This document shows, piece by piece, positions 1 through 5,155 of a stretch of DNA of 6,407 bases. Origin of the DNA: Treponema sp. (GTDB lineage: Bacteria > Spirochaetota > Spirochaetia > Treponematales > Breznakiellaceae). The stretch is from the NCBI GenBank assembly GCA_031283905.1, contig JAITAW010000028.1:1-6407 (forward strand), written 5' to 3'. Below the pieces are notes generated by a model, which saw nothing but the letters and a program-made list of their open reading frames with translations, ran no database searches and was not told the DNA's origin. A program made the translations under genes and the position numbers. The stretch's first letter is position 1. Each line of letters opens with the position of its first letter.

Positions 1-10
1 ATTCCCCTCA

Positions 11-30
11 GGGCAGAATTGTTTCTGCCC
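11..30. repeat. Short perfect hairpin at the left edge
   Basis: GGGCAG at 11-16 pairs with CTGCCC at 25-30 around an 8-base loop. No T-run follows on the plus strand, so it does not look like a classical intrinsic terminator. It lies just left of the 21-bp repeat array, in sequence whose edges recur on the other side of the array: bases 28-41 equal 280-293, and bases 1-9 equal 295-303. It is therefore probably part of the same repeat family, although an RNA hairpin at the end of an upstream transcript cannot be excluded. Confidence 0.5.
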
Positions 31-57
31 GGAACTCCGATTATCCGGCCCGGAGCT

Positions 58-288
58 AGAAACATCCAGTTCTAAACCAGAAACATCCAGTTCTAAACCA
101 GAAACATCCAGTTCTAAACCAGAAACATCCGGCCCGGAGCTAGAAACATCCAGTTCTAAACCAGAAACATCCAGTTCTAAACCAGAAACATCCAGTTCTA
201 AACTAGAAACATCCAGTTCTAAGCTAGAAACATCCAGTTCTAAACTAGAAACATCCAGTTCTAAACCAGAAACATCCGGCCCGGAACT
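58..288. repeat. Tandem array of eleven 21-bp units of two types
   Basis: Eleven head-to-tail units of exactly 21 bp start at 58, 79, 100, 121, 142, 163, 184, 205, 226, 247 and 268. Every unit begins AGAAACATCC. The second half is either AGTTCTAAACC, with end variants AAACT (184, 226) and AAGCT (205), or the GC-rich GGCCCGGAGCT (121; GGCCCGGAACT at 268). A decayed twelfth unit of the GC-rich type occupies 37-57. The order is therefore GC, three AT, GC, six AT, GC. Junctions carry a small dyad, TTCT...AGAA, which becomes TTCTA-AAC-TAGAA in the T-ending variants. There are no unique spacers, so this is not a CRISPR. Twenty-one bp is two turns of B-DNA, so all units present the same helix face. 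Function is unknown: a minisatellite, an array of binding sites, or repeats in the end of a coding region are all possible. Confidence 0.95.
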
Positions 289-435
289 CCGATAATTCCC
301 CTCTGAGCCGGATTAATCCCGCTTGAAACTAAAACCGCCCCATGCGGTACCATGAGTTATACGACGCCCGTCCTTCAAAGGCGCGTTCTAAAGGACGGGA
401 ACCGGTTCATTTTGTATAAAGAAACGCGGGAACTA
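289..435. other. Gene-free region between repeat array and promoter
   Basis: I see no credible reading frame here: stops occur in all forward frames and nothing carries a ribosome binding site. The region holds a perfect 10-bp palindrome GGATTAATCC (310-319), a 9-bp inverted repeat (367-399), and a second perfect palindrome GAACCGGTTC (399-408) abutting it. The heptamer GAAACGC at 421-427 recurs at 440-446, overlapping the -35 element of the following promoter. These may be control elements for the lipoprotein operon or remnants of the repeat-rich intergenic DNA. Confidence 0.5.
367..399 (+). terminator. 9-bp stem-loop, possible terminator or structured leader
   Basis: CCCGTCCTT (367-375) pairs perfectly with AAGGACGGG (391-399) around a 15-base loop. 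The next bases, up to 415, contain only short T stretches (ATTTTG at 410-414), so it is not a textbook intrinsic terminator. It lies upstream of the predicted promoter at 436-464 and so would not be in that transcript. It may end a transcript arriving from the left, or act as a DNA dyad. Confidence 0.35.
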
Positions 436-464
436 TTGAGAAACGCTTTAAAAAGAGATATACT
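436..464 (+). promoter_or_regulatory. Sigma70-type promoter of the lipoprotein operon
   Basis: A -35 element TTGAGA (436-441, five of six consensus bases) and a -10 element TATACT (459-464, five of six) are separated by exactly 17 bp. Transcription would start near 471 and give an 80-base leader before the ATG at 551. That leader contains a small hairpin (GTTGTT 475-480 with AACAAC 486-491) and a perfect palindrome GTCCCGGGAC (507-516). The direct repeat GAAACGC at 421-427 and 440-446 straddles the -35 and could be a regulator site, which is inference. Confidence 0.7.
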
Positions 465-550
465 TTTATCGGGAGTTGTTCTTAAAACAACAATTTTGAG
501 AAAAGAGTCCCGGGACGCCGGAACGGTGTAATAACAGAAGGAGTATAAAT

Positions 551-2254
551 ATGAAGAAATTAGGGATATTGCTTGGTATGGCGGCGGTTTTATTTTTAGC
601 GTGCAATATCAATTGGAGCGATCTCGCCGCGCCGGAACAGGCGAAGGTTGAAACAACGCCCGGCTTCTATCTCCCGCTTACGGGCAATCTTTTTAGCGGG
701 GAGTTTGAGAAATACTCGCCTGAGAAACTGATTAACGACAGTCTCAGTCCGGACAAGGTGAGGGGAATGCTCGGCGGCGGCGGTATGGCCGGCATTACTG
801 TGGCTACTTATGATGATCCCGCTCATCCCGGGACGTTGACGTATTTGCTGCGCTATCCCTTGGCGGAAATGCCGCTCGATCTTTCCCAATATATGGCGAG
901 TCTGGATGTCAAGGTACCCCCGATTGAAACGCTTGTACCACCACCTGGACCACTATCACCTAAAAATCTGTCACCTGGAGATCCGTGCGAACCCCCCTAC
1001 ACTATCCCCCAAATCAATGTCGATATTCATGATATGGCGAATTTGCTTGTATCGTTAACGTATACCAAGTTTGGGATTAAGATTAAGGGTGATTTTCGTA
1101 CTGCGGAAGTTGAGATAACAGATAGCTCCGGCCTTAACTTGACCCCACAGGGGGTTTTTGATGGCGCTTACACGTACTTTGTGGACTCGCCGATTCCGCC
1201 GTCCACCGCCACATGGTCTCCGTCAAAAGATCACCCTACTCTTGCTATTACAATGACATTGAAGACATACCCGGACGGCGTCAGCAACGTCGGGAGGCTC
1301 ACCATCGCGCCCGAATTTGTCCTCGACTGGACTGAAGCGAAGGTTAAGGTTAATCCGGAGAATATAGGAAACCTTGAAGGATCTATATCGCTTGACCTCA
1401 CAACTTTAGACGGAACATTGAAAAATATAGAATTTGATAGCGTTGAAGGGTATTTGTACACCACAAGCGGGTTGCCGCCGGCTTCAAACGCTATGGTAAC
1501 GCTCACATCCTCCGCAGGCGGCGCTTCCCTGCCATCTGACAGACCATTAAATGAAGCCGCCGCGCCGGCGTTTCCTGCCGATGGCAGTGATTATAAGGGG
1601 CCTTTACCGCCAAGCAGCCTCGATAACCCGATTGTTTTAACCGATACGCTTAACGCTTCCCTTTCAGGGGAAGTAAAGCTTGGCTACAAGGTGAAGATTG
1701 GAACGCTTCTCCTAGAGAAGGAGAAGATTGACAGAGGCGCCATAATTTCCGCAGTGCTGCTTATCAAGCTGCCGCTGGCTTTTATATATTCCGGCGCATC
1801 CGTTTCAATAGAGGGCGATCGCTATATTAAATTTGCAATGGAGGGGGTTGATTTGTCCGCCATGTTCGATGCCGATGAGGACCTATTGGAGCCTATCAAG
1901 GGCGAGTTTAACAGCGGCGGCGTTTCCGGCCAATTGGAGCTAACCAAGGTGTCGCTCGTCCTTGCCGGCTGCGATGTTAGCCTGTTGGACGGCGTATACA
2001 TTGCCATACGGCAGCATAATGGTGTGCCGGACGGCGACCGCACATTGATAGATTTCTCCAGCTCCTCCCCAGGCGACAATATTCGCGTTGAACTTGATAT
2101 GGATATGACGCAACGGTTCGCGCCGGCAATAGATATCCTTCTGAAAGAAGACAGGCCCGGCAAGGCCAAACTCTCTCTAAAAAAGGGCGGACGCTTTAGA
2201 TTTGGCCTTATAACGGAACTTGAGTCCGCGCTTGACGCGACGGTTACCTTGTAA
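551..2254 (+). CDS. Putative envelope lipoprotein, function unknown
   Basis: A 567-residue protein. The N-terminus (MKKLGILLGMAAVLFLAC) has two lysines, a hydrophobic stretch and a cysteine at residue 18 preceded by FLA. This fits the relaxed lipobox of spirochaete lipoproteins: cleavage before Cys18 by signal peptidase II would give a lipid-anchored protein. The start is supported by AAGGAG at 538-543, 7 bases upstream. The mature part is rich in alternating hydrophobic and polar stretches, suggesting beta structure. It has a glycine run (75-78) and a proline-rich linker at 130-149 containing Cys146. The linker uses CCA/CCT proline codons where the rest of the gene mostly uses CCG/CCC. I recognise no catalytic motif and no named family. 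It is first in an operon with the barrel-like protein that follows by 13 bp, suggesting a shared role at the outer membrane. Confidence is high that it is a gene and an exported lipoprotein; function is unknown. Confidence 0.88.
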   Translation: MKKLGILLGMAAVLFLACNINWSDLAAPEQAKVETTPGFYLPLTGNLFSGEFEKYSPEKLINDSLSPDKVRGMLGGGGMAGITVATYDDPAHPGTLTYLLRYPLAEMPLDLSQYMASLDVKVPPIETLVPPPGPLSPKNLSPGDPCEPPYTIPQINVDIHDMANLLVSLTYTKFGIKIKGDFRTAEVEITDSSGLNLTPQGVFDGAYTYFVDSPIPPSTATWSPSKDHPTLAITMTLKTYPDGVSNVGRLTIAPEFVLDWTEAKVKVNPENIGNLEGSISLDLTTLDGTLKNIEFDSVEGYLYTTSGLPPASNAMVTLTSSAGGASLPSDRPLNEAAAPAFPADGSDYKGPLPPSSLDNPIVLTDTLNASLSGEVKLGYKVKIGTLLLEKEKIDRGAIISAVLLIKLPLAFIYSGASVSIEGDRYIKFAMEGVDLSAMFDADEDLLEPIKGEFNSGGVSGQLELTKVSLVLAGCDVSLLDGVYIAIRQHNGVPDGDRTLIDFSSSSPGDNIRVELDMDMTQRFAPAIDILLKEDRPGKAKLSLKKGGRFRFGLITELESALDATVTL

Positions 2255-2258
2255 GAGG
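2253..2258 (+). promoter_or_regulatory. Ribosome binding site deciding the start at 2268
   Basis: AAGAGG overlaps the stop codon of the lipoprotein gene and lies 9 bases before the ATG at 2268. The longer in-frame start at 2220 has no such site, overlaps the upstream gene, and would put an arginine-rich stretch before a perfect signal peptide. Confidence 0.6.
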
Positions 2259-2267
2259 CGAGAAACA

Positions 2268-3668
2268 ATGAGGCAATACACGCTATTAATCATAATGGCG
2301 GCGCTGGGAACGGCCGCCATATTCGCCCAAACGCAGGAAGACCTGGAGTGGGCTGAACAGATACGGCGGGAGGCGGCCGGGGCGAATGGGGAGTACAACA
2401 ATACGGTAATGGAGGAAGAGGAAGACGGCGTACCGGAAGCGCCGCCCGCCGATGAGCAGCCTCAAAAGAAGAAAGGCGTTCCTTATCCGTACCGCCGGTA
2501 CTTTGAATTCGGCGTGAACAACGCCGGCGCCGGTTTTGCAAATAATTTCTTCGGCATCGGCGATATATTCCGTAAACAGATCACGGTCAACCGGGAACTG
2601 TTCGAAAAGATAAAAAAAGACGGGTTTATGGTGGATGCTACTGTTGACGCCGGCGCTTTTATCAATGTTAATACGCAGAATTGGGGGTTTGATATAACGG
2701 CCTCCGTAGCGGGCAATGCAGGGTTTGAAGCGCCCCAATCCTTTTTTACCCTGTTGTCAGAAGGCAATAAAGACAGCCACTCATCAGAGGGAACCTTTAG
2801 CGTTTACGGCGCGGTATATGCGGAAACCGCGGTCGATATCCACGCGCGGTTCCTGAAAAACAAACAACTCAAAATCAGCGTCATACCTTCTATGTTTATT
2901 CCCTTGCTGTACATTCCCAAGAACGGCTTCTCCTATGAGCTGATTATGGAACGGGATCGGGCGACGCTCTTTGTAGACGGCGGCCTTGACGTGTATAGCC
3001 CGCTCTCCCTGGATGCGCTTATGAATGATCAGAGCAGCGTTGACTATATGTCCATACCTGGCGCACAAGGGTTCGATCTGTCTTTGAACGTTGAATACGA
3101 TGTATTCAAGGATAAATACGATTGGCTCACTGTGGGGCTTAACATAAAAAGTATCCCGCTCGCGGCCGCGGCCTTGCGACACCGCGCCCGCGTGTCGCTG
3201 AAAGAGAATCCTTGGTCAATTCTTGACACCAATGATTTGATGGGCGGCTTGACCAGCGGCAACGATGATTTGTTCCATCTGCCAGGCGGTGATGATATTA
3301 CCGTTGATTCCGTTGAAGGAGAAATAGCGGTGAGCCGTCCTGTGCGTTTTGATCTGTACTCGGATATGAGGCCTTTTGGAACGAAACTCGTGGTGGTTAG
3401 ACCGTCTATCGGTTTGACGGCGGCGAATACCCTTGATGGAAAGCCGCATTTTAACTATTCATTGACTGCGGAACTCAATGCGCCGGTTTTCCTGCTGCGC
3501 CTGTTTACTGCGTATGACGAGCTTGTCTATAAGCATGGGTTGATGATCGGGCTTAATTTCCGTCTTATCGAGGTGGATGTCGGAGTTGACATGCGTTCCC
3601 ATGATTTTGTCAAAAGTTTTGACCTCAACGGCGCCGGCGCGTGGGTGGGCGTACGTATCGGCTTCTAG
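2268..3668 (+). CDS. Secreted outer-membrane beta-barrel-like protein, function unknown
   Basis: A 466-residue protein from the ATG at 2268. Residues 1-20 form a standard Sec signal peptide: MRQ, a hydrophobic core, then a cleavable IFA-Q site. Next comes a charged, low-complexity segment (about 21-70) with an acidic run EEEED at 49-53, a proline-rich patch and a triple lysine at 67-69. From about residue 75 (YRRYFEFGVNNAG) to the end, short stretches alternate hydrophobic and polar residues with aromatic and glycine positions, as in transmembrane beta-strands. The last strand, GAWVGVRIGF, ends in phenylalanine, the usual C-terminal signal for insertion by the BamA machinery. I infer an outer-membrane barrel with a periplasmic N-terminal tail. 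I do not recognise a family; it does not resemble TonB-dependent receptors, which are longer and have a plug. Its close spacing to the lipoprotein gene suggests co-expression and possibly a complex. A soluble periplasmic beta-rich protein is the alternative. Confidence 0.85.
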   Translation: MRQYTLLIIMAALGTAAIFAQTQEDLEWAEQIRREAAGANGEYNNTVMEEEEDGVPEAPPADEQPQKKKGVPYPYRRYFEFGVNNAGAGFANNFFGIGDIFRKQITVNRELFEKIKKDGFMVDATVDAGAFINVNTQNWGFDITASVAGNAGFEAPQSFFTLLSEGNKDSHSSEGTFSVYGAVYAETAVDIHARFLKNKQLKISVIPSMFIPLLYIPKNGFSYELIMERDRATLFVDGGLDVYSPLSLDALMNDQSSVDYMSIPGAQGFDLSLNVEYDVFKDKYDWLTVGLNIKSIPLAAAALRHRARVSLKENPWSILDTNDLMGGLTSGNDDLFHLPGGDDITVDSVEGEIAVSRPVRFDLYSDMRPFGTKLVVVRPSIGLTAANTLDGKPHFNYSLTAELNAPVFLLRLFTAYDELVYKHGLMIGLNFRLIEVDVGVDMRSHDFVKSFDLNGAGAWVGVRIGF

Positions 3669-3682
3669 TGAAATATTTTCCA

Positions 3683-3747
3683 GCAATTTTGCCCAAATTG
3701 CGCATAATAGGCCGGTATGCGTTCCGGGCCTTAGGCCCCTCCAGGGG
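3683..3747 (+). terminator. Cluster of hairpins after the barrel-protein gene
   Basis: Three short inverted repeats follow the stop codon at 3666-3668. GCAATTT (3683-3689) pairs with AAATTGC (3695-3701). GGGCC (3726-3730) pairs with GGCCC (3734-3738) over a 3-base loop. CCCC (3736-3739) can instead pair with GGGG (3744-3747). The last two are mutually exclusive because they share bases. A modest T stretch (CTTTTAC, 3752-3758) comes just after. This probably ends transcription of the lipoprotein operon, but no stem is followed directly by a clear T-run, so efficiency is uncertain. Confidence 0.45.
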
Positions 3748-3758
3748 TCCGCTTTTAC

Positions 3759-3787
3759 TTGCAGAACCTCTGGTTTTATTGTATAGT
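3759..3787 (+). promoter_or_regulatory. Sigma70-like promoter of the flavodoxin-like/J-protein pair
   Basis: The -10 element TATAGT (3782-3787) matches five of six consensus bases and sits 17 bp after a weaker -35, TTGCAG (3759-3764). The predicted first transcribed base is about 3794. The weak -35 suggests low basal activity or dependence on an activator, which is inference. Confidence 0.55.
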
Positions 3788-3793
3788 ACGTAA

Positions 3794-3827
3794 AGCTGTT
3801 CCAAAATTTCAGTTTATGGAACAAGCT
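3794..3827 (+). promoter_or_regulatory. Imperfect dyad at the predicted transcription start
   Basis: AGCTGTTCCA (3794-3803) is complementary to TGGAACAAGCT (3817-3827) except for one bulged A at 3823, giving a 10-bp stem around a 13-base loop. It starts at the predicted +1 of the promoter at 3759-3787 and ends 5 bases before the Shine-Dalgarno region of the next gene. It could be a repressor operator in DNA, or a 5'-end stem-loop in RNA that protects the message or affects ribosome access. Confidence 0.6.
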
Positions 3828-3832
3828 CAAAT

Positions 3833-3838
3833 GAGGGG
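3833..3838 (+). promoter_or_regulatory. Ribosome binding site deciding the start at 3847
   Basis: GAGGGG lies 8 bases before the ATG at 3847 but only 2 bases before the in-frame TTG at 3841, which is too close for initiation. The ATG is therefore preferred. Confidence 0.7.
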
Positions 3839-3846
3839 CATTGAGT

Positions 3847-4254
3847 ATGAGAATAGCAATTGTGAGCGTTCCCGCTCAAAGGCGCGGCGTTCCGCAGTAT
3901 TGCGCCCGTTTGCAAAAGGGTTTTGAGGCAATGGGTCATCGCGCGGACATCATAGACGCATGGACGGAAGACGGGTTCAAGCTGGCCGCCTACGATTACA
4001 TAACCGTTGCCGTTGAGACGCTTTCCTTTTTTTCCGTTAAACTGCCGGATAAATTGCATAAAATTTTGAGTGAAGGAAGCGGACTTGGAGGAAAGAAAGG
4101 CGCGGCGTTTCTGGCTAAAAAATGTATGAGAACCAACAGGGCGTTGCTCAACATCATGGCGGTGATGGAAAAAGAAGGGTTGTTTGTCAATAGAAGTGAA
4201 ATAATTTTGGGAAATGACCACGCGGAAGCCTTGGCAAAACGTATAGGCGCGTAA
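3847..4254 (+). CDS. Flavodoxin-like-fold protein, probable but divergent
   Basis: A 135-residue protein. The start MRIAIVSVPAQRRG looks like the first strand and phosphate-loop position of the flavodoxin fold. A helix (about 15-30) and a second strand near RADIIDAW follow. Then comes YDYITVAVETLSFF (49-62), matching the usual pattern of a strand and loop over the flavin. KKGAAFLAKK (83-92) resembles the next core strand. The closing part (EGLFV...EIILGNDHAEALAKRI) resembles the end of small flavodoxin-like proteins. The T/S-rich loop that binds the FMN phosphate is absent: residues 9-14 are PAQRRG. Flavin binding is therefore uncertain and redox activity is not proven. No signal peptide is visible, so it should be cytoplasmic. 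Only 5 bp separate it from the J-domain gene, so the two are almost certainly co-transcribed. The assignment rests on reading the fold pattern by eye. Confidence 0.72.
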   Translation: MRIAIVSVPAQRRGVPQYCARLQKGFEAMGHRADIIDAWTEDGFKLAAYDYITVAVETLSFFSVKLPDKLHKILSEGSGLGGKKGAAFLAKKCMRTNRALLNIMAVMEKEGLFVNRSEIILGNDHAEALAKRIGA

Positions 4255-4259
4255 TCCGT

Positions 4260-5045
4260 ATGGATGATTACTATGCTCTTCTCGGCGTAAAACCAGACGC
4301 TTCTTTTTCTTCCATAAAAAAAGCCTTTCGTGAAAAAGCCAAGCATCTTCATCCCGATATTGCGGGCAATACCGACGGATCCAGGATGCGACGGCTTATC
4401 GCCGCGTATAAAGCGTTGTCTAACAGCGCAAGCCGCTATGAATACGATAGATTATTCTCCCGTAATGCGCGGAAAAAAGAATTCAATTATCGTGACTTTC
4501 TTGCTTCAAAAACGGATGATCCGGCGAGTCAGGCAAAATTGGTGCTGTGGGATCTTTTCCATGAACAGGAAGCGGCCGCTCTTGCCCTTTGGCGCGCACA
4601 GGGCGGACTTGCCTTCCTTATGAAACAGCATCTGGATCGCGGCGATTGGATGGACGGCGCGTATGTGCTTGCCGAGGAGCTTAACAAGCGGCAATGCTAC
4701 TACGAGGCGTTTTCGCTTCTGGCTGAACTGGTACGGGAAGAACGCCGCCTCCCCTACTTTAAACATTTTACGGTTGACGTTGAAATCTTCCTCAAGGAAC
4801 TGGTGCGGATTAGGCTCCGTTCTTCCGTTGATGACAAGACGTGGGTCGCGTGTATGAAAACGATGCTTGAACTAGGGTTTGCTCCCAAAGAAGAAGCCCG
4901 CTGGTTGCGGTCAATGGCGGAGAGCCTTTTCTCGCTGGGACAGATCGCTGACGCCCAAGCAATGCTCCGCGAAGCCATTGCGCGAGACCCGGCGTTATCG
5001 AATGTGAAACGGTTACAAAAAAAGCTGGCGCTTGCCTCCGCGTGA
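4260..5045 (+). CDS. J-domain co-chaperone with helical C-terminus (DnaJ class C)
   Basis: A 261-residue cytoplasmic protein. Residues 2-66 form a J domain: DDYYALLGV helix I, a basic helix II containing KKAFREKAK (20-28), the invariant HPD tripeptide at 31-33, then helix III with AAYKALSN and the usual YEYDRLF end. J domains dock on DnaK and stimulate its ATPase, so the protein should deliver particular clients to Hsp70. It lacks the Gly/Phe linker, the CXXCXGXG zinc repeats and the C-terminal substrate domains of true DnaJ, placing it among class C J-proteins. Residues 80-261 look all-helical, and 215-246 (SLFSLGQIADAQAMLREAI...DP) fit a TPR-type helix pair that could bind the client. The start codon has no clear Shine-Dalgarno sequence and follows the upstream stop by 5 bp, so translation is probably coupled. 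The flavodoxin-like protein is a possible client, by inference. Confidence 0.92.
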   Translation: MDDYYALLGVKPDASFSSIKKAFREKAKHLHPDIAGNTDGSRMRRLIAAYKALSNSASRYEYDRLFSRNARKKEFNYRDFLASKTDDPASQAKLVLWDLFHEQEAAALALWRAQGGLAFLMKQHLDRGDWMDGAYVLAEELNKRQCYYEAFSLLAELVREERRLPYFKHFTVDVEIFLKELVRIRLRSSVDDKTWVACMKTMLELGFAPKEEARWLRSMAESLFSLGQIADAQAMLREAIARDPALSNVKRLQKKLALASA

Positions 5046-5118
5046 GGCGTTACGCCGTTCCGCGCGGGCAACGTAAACGAAGAAAGAAGCCACGGTAAAC
5101 GCTTGACGGCTTTACAAC
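5046..5118. other. Short intergenic region with a weak hairpin
   Basis: Directly after the J-protein stop, GGCG (5046-5049) pairs with CGCC (5053-5056) over TTA. The stem is short and no T-run follows, so I do not call a terminator. The transporter gene could be partly read through from the upstream operon as well as from its own promoter. Confidence 0.35.
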
Positions 5119-5147
5119 TTGAAATTACTTGACATTTCTTTTGTAAT
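5119..5147 (+). promoter_or_regulatory. Sigma70-type promoter immediately before the transporter gene
   Basis: TTGAAA (5119-5124, five of six) and TGTAAT (5142-5147, five of six) are spaced by 17 bp. A perfect TTGACA is also present at 5129-5134, but it has no -10 at a usable distance before the start codon. The predicted start point, 5153-5156, falls on or within three bases of the ATG at 5156. Confidence 0.6.
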
Positions 5148-5155
5148 ACCCGATC

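Noticed and set aside
58..288. CRISPR-like array
   Set aside because: The 21-bp units abut directly with no unique spacers, and no cas gene is in the window.
2220..2267. Longer N-terminus for the barrel-like protein, starting at 2220
   Set aside because: It overlaps the lipoprotein gene, lacks a ribosome site, and adds an arginine-rich stretch before a complete signal peptide that begins at 2268.
1822..2268. Minus-strand open frame of 148 codons
   Set aside because: It is a Ser-rich shadow of the lipoprotein gene, with no ribosome site or recognisable domain.
3459..3830. Minus-strand open frame of 123 codons
   Set aside because: It overlaps the end of the barrel gene and the hairpin and promoter region, and it shows no domain or start signal.
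5129..5134. Perfect TTGACA as the -35 of the transporter promoter
   Set aside because: At 17 bp spacing the -10 would fall on the start codon (GATCAT). The TTGAAA/TGTAAT pair fits much better.
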